Assembly (NCBI GenBank): GCA_947489175.1 | Contig: CANLED010000101.1 | Location: 1-7,116 of the forward strand | From: Chitinophagaceae bacterium | Lineage (GTDB): Bacteria; Bacteroidota; Bacteroidia; Chitinophagales; Chitinophagaceae | DNA: 7,116 nucleotides | Direction of reading: 5' to 3' | Shown: positions 1 to 6,545 of the stretch, piece after piece | How positions within the stretch are numbered: position 1 is the first letter of the stretch | How the letters are laid out: the number at the start of each line of letters is the position of its first letter | Program-made: the position numbers and the translations under genes | Notes under the pieces: model-generated | Told to the model about the DNA's origin: nothing | The model's input: the letters and a program-made list of their open reading frames with translations, nothing else | The model's database searches: none

Positions 1-11
1 GTCACCTTCGG

Positions 12-51
12 CGACTCGCCAGAGTCCACCCCTCCTGTCCAGGAGGGGAGT
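12..51. repeat. GC-rich palindromic repeat with 8-bp perfect stem
   Basis: CCCCTCCT (29-36) pairs with AGGAGGGG (41-48) around a GTCC loop. GAGTC/GACTC-type fragments sit outside the stem. The preceding GTCACCTTCGGCGACTC text resembles the 'gaaggtgac / gaggaggggtggc' repeats I recall from Bacteroidota intergenic regions; that is recollection, not a search. No T-run follows on either strand, so it is not a standard intrinsic terminator. Confidence 0.5.
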
Positions 52-98
52 CTTGTATTTGTTACTCAAGCCACACTTTTGTTTCTACTCCCAAAAAC

Positions 99-148
99 GT
101 CATTCCCTTTTTTTTAGGGTCGCCCTATAAATCATTCAGGATGACAGT
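99..148. repeat. GTCATTCC...GGATGAC bounded repeat with internal hairpin
   Basis: The segment starts with GTCATTCCC (99-107) and ends with GGATGACA, so its ends are roughly inverted copies of each other. In the middle TAGGG (115-119) and CCCTA (123-127) form a 5-bp stem with a 3-base loop. The end motif GTCATTCC recurs at 197-204 and a GTCATCC motif at 226-232, so several related pieces lie close together. A small non-autonomous palindromic repeat is the likeliest reading. Confidence 0.45.
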
Positions 149-157
149 ATTTTTTCC

Positions 158-187
158 CCTCACCTTCTCTCGAAGAGGAAGGTGAGG
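158..187. repeat. dispersed hairpin repeat, copy 1 (CCTCACCTTC arms)
   Basis: CCTCACCTTC (158-167) and GAAGGTGAGG (178-187) are perfect 10-bp inverted arms around a 10-base centre. The identical arms recur at 6546-6555 and 6566-6575, and the shared upstream text TTCCCCTCACCTTCTC covers 16 bases in both copies. Two copies within 7 kb, both between genes, indicate a dispersed palindromic (REP-like) element. This copy has a T-run before it on the plus strand rather than after it, so it does not look like a terminator. Confidence 0.7.
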
Positions 188-196
188 TCCTCTTTT

Positions 197-232
197 GTCA
201 TTCCGAGCAACGCGAGGAAACACCTGTCATCC
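197..232. repeat. GTCATTCCGAGC...GCGAGGAAA intergenic repeat
   Basis: The segment reads GTCATTCCGAGCAACGCGAG (197-216), then GAAACACCT and a GTCATCC motif (226-232). The GTCATTCCGAGC-nnn-GCGAGGAA pattern matches a repeat I recall from many Bacteroidota intergenic regions; no search was possible. It has no coding potential of its own and lies ten bases past the hairpin at 158-187, so the repeats are clustered. Confidence 0.45.
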
Positions 233-251
233 AAAGCGCTATATAAATGGA

Positions 252-317
252 GCAGGCTCTTCACTTTTTTTAATGGTGGCTGCGGTAACTGAGCCTGCCG
301 AAGTTGTCGAAGCCACC
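252..317. repeat. two interleaved inverted repeats (pseudoknot-capable)
   Basis: GCAGGCTC (252-259) is complementary to GAGCCTGC (291-298), and GGTGGCT (275-281) is complementary to AGCCACC (311-317). The pairs interleave (a, b, a', b'), so an RNA copy could fold as a pseudoknot or as either of two alternative hairpins. The right part contains GCCTGCCGAAGTTGTCGAAG, which resembles a widespread 'ggtggc...tcgaagccacc' palindromic repeat. A mosaic of repeat pieces is therefore the simplest explanation, and a functional RNA is only a possibility. Confidence 0.45.
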
Positions 318-439
318 GAATTATAAAGGGATGCTATCACCTCCATGATTCTTCACAATTTGAAATAAGGCAATTGGTTATATTTTTCCTCCCCGTCCCC
401 TTTGGGAGACAGGAATGGGAAATGGTTTAGCCGACACAA

Positions 440-475
440 AAAAACACCGTTCTTTTTTAGAGAACGGTGTTTTTT
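440..475. terminator. bidirectional intrinsic terminator
   Basis: ACACCGTTCT (444-453) and AGAACGGTGT (461-470) form a perfect 10-bp stem with a 7-base loop. An A-tract on the left (437-444) and a T-tract on the right (470-475) extend the pairing and give a U-run in both directions. It starts about 57 bp beyond the GH109 stop codon, so on the minus strand it should end that transcript. On the plus strand it would end any transcript entering from the left edge. This is the clearest terminator in the window. Confidence 0.85.
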
Positions 476-509
476 ATATGAGCTGACATCAACCACAAAC
501 GGCTGTTTC

Positions 510-537
510 TTTAAACTTTAAACATCAAACTTTAAAC
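510..537. repeat. tandem 7-bp array, TTTAAAC family
   Basis: Four consecutive 7-bp units lie at 510-516, 517-523, 524-530 and 531-537: TTTAAAC, TTTAAAC, ATCAAAC, TTTAAAC. The last unit contains the TAA stop of the GH109 gene (532-534, read on the minus strand). The same family recurs at 1993-2020, 6627-6633 and 7023-7050. Confidence 0.75.
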
Positions 538-1935
538 TTTCTTCACTTGCCTCACATTCGTATTCCCTCCACCATCTAACGTCATGTCATGCGGCTTATT
601 GGTTTTCCAAGCACCCCTGGTGAAGTCTGGTACATCAACGGAACTCGATCTTTTCTTTAAAGAAGCTTCGCTCAATGGACCTACAACACTCCATGCAGCT
701 GCATCATAAACATCTTGGTCTAGTGGCAAGCCATTGCGAAGACAATCAATTAATCTCCAGTCCATGATGAAGTCCATTCCTCCATGTCCGCCAACATTCT
801 TAGCGATTTCGCCAATATGCTTCACAATTGGAAGTGTGTATTTAGCTTGTAATTCCTTCATTTCTTCAGGCTTTAACCAGCTATGGCCAAGGGCGATTTT
901 TTCAGGACTAGGATATTTTTGAGCCATTCCTTTTGTTCCACTCACCAAATGAATTCTTGAATATGGTCTAATTGTTGATACGTCGTGCTGCACCAATAAT
1001 GTTTTACCAAAATTTGTTTTGATGATGGTATTGTTCATATTACCACGATAGTTCTTGTTGGCATATTCTTTGAAGAAATCATCTTTTGCTGCCAACTCAT
1101 TTGCCATTTTTCCCATGGTGAAATCATTGGTGCTCATGGATGTTAAATAGTCAAATTTATCACCTCTGTTGATGTTCATGCATTGGGCAATTGGACCAAG
1201 TCCATGGGTAGGGTATAGACTACCATTCCTAGTCATGTTCTCTTTCAAACGCCACATATCAGCATATCCATCTTTATCAAATAAATAATCTTTTGTAAGG
1301 TCATGATTATAGGCTCCTTCTGCATGAATGACTTCTCCCAAAGCTCCGTTGCGCGCCATGTTCAAGGTCAATAACTCAAAAAAGTCATAGCAGCAATTCT
1401 CAAGCATCATCATGTGCTTTCTGGTCTTCTCAGACGTTTCAACCAACTCCCAACATTCGTCAACTGTTTTCGCTGCAGGCACTTCAGATGCTGCATGCTT
1501 GCCATTTTTCATAGCATAAACAGATATCGGTGTATGAAGATGCCATGGCGTGGTTACATAAATCAAGTCTATATCATTAGATTCACAAAGCGCCTTCCAA
1601 CCTTCTTCACCAGAGTAAGATTTTGCCTTTGGCAATCCTTTTTTGGTTAGTATGTTTTGTGCTTTGTCAACCCTGTCTGAATATTTATCACACAATGCCT
1701 TTATCTCAACTCCCTCAATATAACTAAGCCTGTCAACAGCACCTGGACCTCTTTGTCCGAGTCCTACTACACCAATTCTAACCACAGGGAGCTTTGGTGC
1801 TGCAAATCCGCACATGTTAAAAGGTGCGGCTTGTTGTGCAAGGTTGTTTGCATAATTGGATGTTGGTATTCCTGTTGCAACTGCTCCAGATCCAAGGGCA
1901 ATATTTCTTAAAAATGAGCGACGATCAGTACTCAT
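532..1935 (-). CDS. GH109 family exported glycosidase (Gfo/Idh/MocA fold), probable alpha-N-acetylgalactosaminidase
   Basis: The 467-residue product matches GH109 proteins closely. Characterised members use tightly bound NAD+ to hydrolyse terminal alpha-linked N-acetylgalactosamine. The N-terminus has a twin-arginine motif (TDRRSFLR, 3-10) followed by a modest hydrophobic stretch (11-23), implying folded export through Tat with the cofactor already bound. The dinucleotide-binding loop is GVVGLGQRG (55-63). Family blocks follow: TPWHLHTP (129-136), GKHAASEVPAA (145-155), ENCCYDFFELL (179-189) and YPTHGLGP (241-248), whose Tyr and His I take to be active-site residues. I chose the ATG at 1935 because RRSFLR then falls at the N-terminus. 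The in-frame ATG at 2001 adds 22 residues that would precede the Tat motif and overlaps a repeat array. It lies 89 bp downstream of the CBM9-DUF5916 gene and may be co-transcribed or use its own promoter (1959-1989). Family assignment is firm; the exact substrate is inferred. Confidence 0.93.
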   Translation of the reverse strand: MSTDRRSFLRNIALGSGAVATGIPTSNYANNLAQQAAPFNMCGFAAPKLPVVRIGVVGLGQRGPGAVDRLSYIEGVEIKALCDKYSDRVDKAQNILTKKGLPKAKSYSGEEGWKALCESNDIDLIYVTTPWHLHTPISVYAMKNGKHAASEVPAAKTVDECWELVETSEKTRKHMMMLENCCYDFFELLTLNMARNGALGEVIHAEGAYNHDLTKDYLFDKDGYADMWRLKENMTRNGSLYPTHGLGPIAQCMNINRGDKFDYLTSMSTNDFTMGKMANELAAKDDFFKEYANKNYRGNMNNTIIKTNFGKTLLVQHDVSTIRPYSRIHLVSGTKGMAQKYPSPEKIALGHSWLKPEEMKELQAKYTLPIVKHIGEIAKNVGGHGGMDFIMDWRLIDCLRNGLPLDQDVYDAAAWSVVGPLSEASLKKRSSSVDVPDFTRGAWKTNKPHDMTLDGGGNTNVRQVKKV

Positions 1936-1958
1936 GAAAAATTGTTTTAGGTGAAAAC

Positions 1959-1989
1959 TAAAGATAAGGAAAAAGTTTTCAAATGCAAG
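1959..1989 (-). promoter_or_regulatory. candidate Bacteroidetes-type promoter for the GH109 gene
   Basis: On the minus strand CTTG (1989-1986) is followed by exactly 19 bases and then TATCTTTA (1966-1959). This fits the Bacteroidetes primary sigma pattern TTTG-N19-TAnnTTTG with one mismatch in each box. The start of transcription would fall about 20-25 bases before the ATG at 1935, which supports that start over the ATG at 2001. Short AT-rich matches arise by chance, so this is a candidate only. Confidence 0.4.
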
Positions 1990-1992
1990 ACC

Positions 1993-2020
1993 TCCAAACA
2001 TTAAACCTTCAACCTTAAAC
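1993..2020. repeat. degenerate tandem 7-bp array between two genes
   Basis: The four 7-bp units are TCCAAAC, ATTAAAC, CTTCAAC and CTTAAAC (1993-1999, 2000-2006, 2007-2013, 2014-2020). All end in AAC and share an NTTNAAC-like form with the arrays at 510-537 and 7023-7050. The array begins four bases after the stop of the CBM9-DUF5916 gene and fills much of the 89-bp gap before the GH109 start. Confidence 0.6.
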
Positions 2021-2024
2021 TAAA

Positions 2025-4250
2025 TTACAAATTCAACCAATAATTCATCTTAAACACCAAGGCCCTGTTTTTATTTTTCATGAACGGATCCGTGAAATAG
2101 TTATCCGAGTAAACAATAAACAAGTCACTCATAGGCTTGTATCTCCATTGAACTCGACTGTTGATATTGAAGTTGTTTCGCTGGTTGTTGTATTGTAAAA
2201 AGGTTGTCCAGAACAAATTATTAGAAAAATTGATTTCAATCCTTGGTGCTATTAGGAACAAATTACTCTTGCCATACTTTTCAGGGAAAGTCAACTTAGC
2301 TTGTTGAACGCTCACAGAAAAATTACCCCAAGGTTGTACTCGGTAGTTTGCCATTACCTCATACTGTAAAATGGTGCCATTGAAAAACTGACCTGTTCCA
2401 AATGTTGTGCTATATGAGAATTTTTTTCTGATGTCTGACATGTAAGTTACAACACCTGTTGCTGTTCTGTATTTTCCTGGTGGTATTGGCGCTTTGTCTG
2501 TAAATGAAGTGTTGAATAAAAGATTGTTTGGATTGTATCCTCCTTTCACAATCAAATTCGATGCATTTTTATACATAATATTCAATGTAACATCATGGTT
2601 GCTTTCATTAAATGTTCCATCTAAATTGAATATCATATAATTTTCTAATCCCAACCTGATTTGATTTATTTTTTTGTTTTTAGGGAAGAAAGTATGTCTG
2701 ATTTCGTTGAATAATTGATTGAATCCTTTCCTTGTAACGGTTCCCAACAATGCATCGTAGTTGTCGATTCGATTGATGAATCCCATGTCTGCATAGTACT
2801 TGTCTGTGATGGTGCCCGCATCAACAATGATATTCCATTGTTTTGTAAAATAACCACCACCCGCATTGGTATAGTATTGTGGCGTTTTGATCATTTCTTT
2901 GAATGACATGTGATATCCTGCCCAAGCATTCCATTTTCCAGATGGATTGATGAAATTATATTCGAGTCCTGTATTCCTGCCATAACGATCTAGAGGGTCT
3001 GTAAAAGAATGTTTTTTATCCTCAAGCCCTTGTCTGTTTAAAAAATATCCTTTGATGGATGACCGTGCTTGAACCTGTTGGTTGAACGTGATGGCGGTAT
3101 AGTTTTGTGCTGCTGCATCACCTTTTGCCAAGGTTTGCATGTTCATCATGCCAACCCTGGTTTTCTTGCTGATGTTCCCGCTTATGCGTGCCCCTGCAGC
3201 AATTGGAATCTTGTTCCCAAATTTATCCAATCCAATCGTTCTTGAATAAAATGGACGTATTGGAGGAATCCCGTATGACGAAAACAAATCATCGTTTTCC
3301 AAGAAAAATGTTCTTCTTTCTGGAAAGAATATGTCAAACCTGGTTAGGTTTGTAACCTGCTTGTCTACCTCCACCTGAGAGAAATCAGGATTTATTGTTA
3401 AATCCAGGTTCAGCGATGAACTCAAGGCTATCTTGGCATCAAAGCCCGCACTTATTTTGGCAATGGCCGGACTCCCATCTTCGTTGTTTTTGGTGATAGA
3501 ACCAGAAGAATATGGAATGATGGCTATGTTAGTACCTGGCGTAGGCGGTGGAGTGTCCCAATTCAATGACCCAGAATATCCAAAGTCATAAAAAGGGAAA
3601 TTAGTTGGCATGTCTGTCCAACTAGAAAACTCATTGCTCTTTACATCATTTCTTAAAAAATTTACACCCCAATTTGTTTTTCCTTCTTTGAACCTCAATG
3701 TTTTAAAAGGAATGGCTATTTCTGCAATCCAATAGGTTTCATGCCTTGTGGTTGCAGAATACCACTTATTATCCCAACTAAAACTCATCTCATCACTGCT
3801 CGTTCCTGCTGAAATTAGGTCCTCCGTTTGAACATTGTATGGGGTCACTGCAAAAAGAAAACCATTGGTACGTTGGTTCACCGGATCAATGGCAATGGCT
3901 ACTGCATCACTGGTTAGAAAGGTTTGGTCTCTTTTTAATGTTTGTGCTACATAAAAATTGGTATCAATCGCTTTAAAGGAAACATATAAAAATTGATTGT
4001 CGTAGGTCATTTTTACATAAGTCTGCCTATTCGGATTGCCTACATCATTTGGCCACTTTCTATAAAATTGTGCTGTTTCTTCCGCATCATTCCATGCACT
4101 TTCATCAAGCACACCATCTATTTTAATAGCTGAACTGGCTTTTTTAATGGTCAATTTAAACTGTTCTTGAAAGTTTATTGCAGTTTGGGCTGATGATTCG
4201 AACCCTATAAATAAAAGCATCAACAGTGAGAATTCAACTTTCCTTTTCAT
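2025..4250 (-). CDS. CBM9-like / DUF5916 secreted outer-membrane-type protein
   Basis: The 741-residue product begins with an Sec signal peptide: basic MKRK, a hydrophobic core (about 7-17), and likely cleavage after SSA at 21. Residues about 33-230 are a DOMON/CBM9-like sandwich, recognised by IKIDGVLDESAW (42-53) and the downstream Y-D/LYV strand pattern (83-92). The DUF5916 signature follows at 287-319: NPDFSQVEVD, then FFPERRTFFLEN, which is very typical of the family. The rest alternates aromatic and polar residues in short beta-strand-like runs with Asn/Gly-rich turns and ends in a strand finishing MNYWLNL, consistent with an outer-membrane beta-barrel. The family is common in Bacteroidota and its biochemical role is not established; glycan binding is suggested by the CBM9-like part only. 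The protein seems complete, with the ATG directly before the signal peptide. The gene is divergent from the acyltransferase and upstream of GH109 on the same strand. Confidence 0.88.
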   Translation of the reverse strand: MKRKVEFSLLMLLFIGFESSAQTAINFQEQFKLTIKKASSAIKIDGVLDESAWNDAEETAQFYRKWPNDVGNPNRQTYVKMTYDNQFLYVSFKAIDTNFYVAQTLKRDQTFLTSDAVAIAIDPVNQRTNGFLFAVTPYNVQTEDLISAGTSSDEMSFSWDNKWYSATTRHETYWIAEIAIPFKTLRFKEGKTNWGVNFLRNDVKSNEFSSWTDMPTNFPFYDFGYSGSLNWDTPPPTPGTNIAIIPYSSGSITKNNEDGSPAIAKISAGFDAKIALSSSLNLDLTINPDFSQVEVDKQVTNLTRFDIFFPERRTFFLENDDLFSSYGIPPIRPFYSRTIGLDKFGNKIPIAAGARISGNISKKTRVGMMNMQTLAKGDAAAQNYTAITFNQQVQARSSIKGYFLNRQGLEDKKHSFTDPLDRYGRNTGLEYNFINPSGKWNAWAGYHMSFKEMIKTPQYYTNAGGGYFTKQWNIIVDAGTITDKYYADMGFINRIDNYDALLGTVTRKGFNQLFNEIRHTFFPKNKKINQIRLGLENYMIFNLDGTFNESNHDVTLNIMYKNASNLIVKGGYNPNNLLFNTSFTDKAPIPPGKYRTATGVVTYMSDIRKKFSYSTTFGTGQFFNGTILQYEVMANYRVQPWGNFSVSVQQAKLTFPEKYGKSNLFLIAPRIEINFSNNLFWTTFLQYNNQRNNFNINSRVQWRYKPMSDLFIVYSDNYFTDPFMKNKNRALVFKMNYWLNL

Positions 4251-4402
4251 GAATTAAAAGCGTTTTTATTAACCTTATTCCTCCTAAACTGGTGCAATTT
4301 CACCATTTTTGCATTCAAAATTTCATTAAATATTGCAAGAGGGATTATGTGCGGATAAATGGACGAACTTTTTTGAGTATTTAATTTACCTATCTTGTAG
4401 CC
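4251..4402. promoter_or_regulatory. divergent promoter region
   Basis: This 152-bp AT-rich gap separates two genes transcribed outward, so it must hold both promoters unless distal ones are used. I could not find a convincing TTTG-N19-TAnnTTTG pair on either strand. An imperfect 14-bp palindrome, GGTGCAATTTCACC (4291-4304), lies 41 bp before the minus-strand start and could be an operator or chance. Neither start has a usable Shine-Dalgarno sequence. Confidence 0.5.
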
Positions 4403-5662
4403 ATGCTTTATCGTTTTGCCAAAATATTGATGTGGATTACCCTCAGGATTTTTTTCAGAAAAATCAGAATCATTGGGATTGAAAAATTATTGAATAATAA
4501 GCCTGCCATCTTGATTGCCAACCACAGTGCTTCTTTTCTTGATGCGATGGTGCTTACTGTGTTCCTAAAAAGACCACTGTATTTTTTTGTACGAGGGGAT
4601 ATTTTTCATCATCCTCTTGTCTATAAAATTTTTACACTGATACACATGGTGCCTATTTTTAGTGGTGATGATGGGAAGGACAACCTCGCAAAAAATAAAA
4701 ATACGTTTAACCGAGGTCGCGATATTTTGCAAGGGAATAAATTATTGCTCATCTTTCCGGAAGGATTTAGCAGGTTGTCTAAATCAATTACCCCTTTTAA
4801 GAAAGGCACAGCCAGGGTGGCATTTCAGACTGCATTCGACAGCAATTTAAAAGAAGATTTAACCATAGAAACTGTTGCGCTCAATTATTCTTTTCATGGA
4901 TTTAGATCAGACTTGGTTATTCGTGTTGGAGATTCAATCAACATTGCTTCTTATGAAGATCTTTATAGAACCCAGCCTAATCATGCCATTTCAAAATTGA
5001 CGTTGAACATGTATGATGTTTTTGAGAAAAATGTACTGCATGTGGTTCAGCCGGAAAGAACACTATTTGTTGAATCTTTGTTGAGGATGCTTTTTGTGGA
5101 TGTTAAGTGTGAAGCTACTTCGTTTTTTGAAAAGGGAAGATTCGTATGCACCCATGTATCTTCACTGTCTGTAGAAGCGTTTTCTATTGCACAGCAGGAT
5201 TTGATTGATTATGAAACAAAAATCTACTATTACGGAATTTTAGATAATGAAATAAGTCAGCCTCCAACAAGGTTATTTGGACGAACAATTTTATTGATGT
5301 TATTTTCTCCTTTTGCACTACTTGGGTTTTTCATTTGGCAACTTATTTTTAAATTGACAAAATGGATAGCTGACAAAACAGTAACTCGGGATGATTTTTA
5401 CACAAGCGTTTTCAGTGGTGTAGCAGGTGTACTTGGACTTATTTGGTGGTTGATACTATTCATTGTTGCATTGAGTATGGGTAATTCGGTTGGATTTATG
5501 GTTGTAGCTGTTTCCCCAATTTTTTATTATTTTTATTTGATATGGATGGAAGAATTGCGCCACCTAAAATCATCATACAAAGCTCAATATCTTGTTAGAC
5601 AACAACTAAGTTTACATCAGACATTGGTTCTGTGGAGAAGAAAAATAGCTTTTTGGAATTGA
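4403..5662 (+). CDS. PlsC-type lysophospholipid acyltransferase with C-terminal membrane segments
   Basis: The 419-residue protein carries the glycerolipid acyltransferase signature in its first 125 residues. These are the catalytic NHSASFLD box (His41, Asp47), the FFVRGDIF block (61-68), VPIF (83-86) and the FPEG box (118-121) that contacts the phosphate of the acceptor. Such enzymes transfer a fatty acyl chain to glycerol-3-phosphate or lysophosphatidate at the inner membrane. The His-to-Asp spacing is HX5D rather than the common HX4D. The domain is followed by a soluble stretch and then three predicted membrane segments (about 296-316, 339-358 and 362-381), making the protein much longer than a minimal PlsC of about 240 residues. 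It is the only plus-strand gene here, and its TGA is immediately followed by the trmD stop on the other strand. The acyl acceptor cannot be told from sequence. Confidence 0.88.
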   Translation: MLYRFAKILMWITLRIFFRKIRIIGIEKLLNNKPAILIANHSASFLDAMVLTVFLKRPLYFFVRGDIFHHPLVYKIFTLIHMVPIFSGDDGKDNLAKNKNTFNRGRDILQGNKLLLIFPEGFSRLSKSITPFKKGTARVAFQTAFDSNLKEDLTIETVALNYSFHGFRSDLVIRVGDSINIASYEDLYRTQPNHAISKLTLNMYDVFEKNVLHVVQPERTLFVESLLRMLFVDVKCEATSFFEKGRFVCTHVSSLSVEAFSIAQQDLIDYETKIYYYGILDNEISQPPTRLFGRTILLMLFSPFALLGFFIWQLIFKLTKWIADKTVTRDDFYTSVFSGVAGVLGLIWWLILFIVALSMGNSVGFMVVAVSPIFYYFYLIWMEELRHLKSSYKAQYLVRQQLSLHQTLVLWRRKIAFWN

Positions 5663-6346
5663 TTACTCATCGTTTCTTATTAAGTCAGGCCTGCGTTCTG
5701 AAGTTCTTGCCAGTGCTTGATCAAATCGCCAATCCTCAATTTTTTTATGGTCTCCACTCATCAAAACATCAGGAACTTTCCAACCCCTGAATTCTTCGGG
5801 CCTTGTATAAACAGGGGGAGCTAATAAATTGTCTTGAAACGAATCAAACAAAGCAGATGTTTCATCATTGAGAACGCCAGGGATGATTCTCCCAATCGCA
5901 TCTACAATAACAGCAGCAGCAAGTTCACCGCCACTCAACACAAAATCACCGATAGAAATTTCCTTGGTGATGAAATGATCTCTTACTCGTTGATCTATTC
6001 CCTTGTAATGGCCGCAGATAAATAACAAAGAGTTTTTCAAAGAAAGGGCATTGGCCATTCCTTGTTCAAAAACAACCCCATCAGGTGTTAAATAAATAAT
6101 TTCATCAAAGGCAAATTTGGCATTGAGCTCTTCGATGGCATTAACTAAGGGTTCGCACATCATCACCATCCCAGCACCACCACCAAATTGATAGTCATCA
6201 ACCATGCCATAGGCATTCACGGCCCAATCACGCAAATGATGGACGGTTACGGTCATTAAACCCTTGTCAGCAGCCCTTTTCATGATTGAATGGCTGAATG
6301 GACTTTCTAATAATTCTGGAACTACGCTTATTATGTGGATGGTCAT
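5663..6346 (-). CDS. trmD: tRNA (guanine-N1)-methyltransferase TrmD
   Basis: TrmD methylates N1 of G37 next to the anticodon in a subset of tRNAs, using S-adenosylmethionine, and thereby prevents +1 frameshifting. It is a SPOUT-class trefoil-knot homodimer and usually essential. All hallmark blocks are present: DDYQFGGGAGMVM (50-62), the knot segments CGHYKGIDQRV (111-121) and SIGDFVLSGGELA (131-143), and IPGVL (155-159). DSF (168-170) holds the Asp expected to act as catalytic base, with Arg153 matching the conserved Arg. At 227 residues it is a little shorter than the E. coli protein because it ends soon after RRPDLI. It is away from the rpsP-rimM-rplS cluster that holds it in many bacteria. 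The upstream minus-strand neighbour is the Hsp15-like gene, 281 bp away. The start is the only ATG that fits the family N-terminus. Confidence 0.97.
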   Translation of the reverse strand: MTIHIISVVPELLESPFSHSIMKRAADKGLMTVTVHHLRDWAVNAYGMVDDYQFGGGAGMVMMCEPLVNAIEELNAKFAFDEIIYLTPDGVVFEQGMANALSLKNSLLFICGHYKGIDQRVRDHFITKEISIGDFVLSGGELAAAVIVDAIGRIIPGVLNDETSALFDSFQDNLLAPPVYTRPEEFRGWKVPDVLMSGDHKKIEDWRFDQALARTSERRPDLIRNDE

Positions 6347-6354
6347 GGTGATTT

Positions 6355-6426
6355 TTTATACAGCCAGGGACGAGGGATATTTATACAGCCAGGGACTAGG
6401 GACATGGGACGAGGGACAAGGAACAG
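6355..6426. repeat. 25-bp direct repeats running into GGGACNN heptads
   Basis: Two 25-bp units, 6355-6379 and 6380-6404, both starting TTTATACAGCCAGGGAC, differ at two positions. The second runs in phase into 7-bp units at 6392-6398, 6399-6405, 6406-6412, 6413-6419 and 6420-6426: GGGACTA, GGGACAT, GGGACGA, GGGACAA, GGAACAG. The block starts eight bases upstream of the trmD start, so it forms the trmD leader or promoter-proximal DNA. Repeat number may differ between strains. Confidence 0.75.
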
Positions 6427-6545
6427 CCAATACAAATGAAGAATGAAAAATGTAGAATGAAAAATGTGGAATGAAAAATCTAGAGTGAAAAATGAAGGCG
6501 AGGACTGAAAATGAAGAGTGAAAAATAAAGGTTGGAAAAAATTCC

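Larger units (their letters stand above)
1..531. other. gene-free intergenic region rich in palindromic repeats
   Basis: I find no convincing coding sequence, tRNA or rRNA here. The stretch is a patchwork of short inverted repeats with unrelated sequences: 29-48, 115-127, 158-187, the interleaved pairs in 252-317, an imperfect GTCCCC/GGGAGAC hairpin at 395-410, and the terminator at 440-475. GC-rich blocks alternate with AT-rich linkers, unlike the even low GC of the genes. The pattern fits accumulated dispersed intergenic repeats rather than a decayed gene. Whatever gene lies to the left is outside the window. Confidence 0.7.

Noticed and set aside
1..60. Partial coding sequence entering from the left edge
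   Set aside because: The sequence is palindromic and repeat-like, with no frame showing protein character.
734..922. Plus-strand 62-codon frame within the GH109 gene, and a similar one at 1414-1650
   Set aside because: Both are antisense to conserved GH109 blocks, with composition typical of complementary frames.
1936..2001. 22-residue N-terminal extension of the GH109 gene from the ATG at 2001
   Set aside because: It would bury the twin-arginine motif at residues 27-28, starts inside the heptad array and overlaps the candidate promoter. The ATG at 1935 gives a normal Tat signal.
2666..2906. Short frames on both strands inside the DUF5916 gene
   Set aside because: They are shadows of a clearly coding, family-matching frame.
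4280..4285. AGGAGG on the minus strand as a Shine-Dalgarno sequence for the DUF5916 gene
   Set aside because: It lies about 29 bases before the ATG, too far to act, and Bacteroidota rarely use strong Shine-Dalgarno sites.
6264..6446. 60-codon plus-strand reading frame across the trmD start
   Set aside because: It is antisense to the trmD N-terminus and runs into tandem repeats; the repeat-encoded tail has no protein character.
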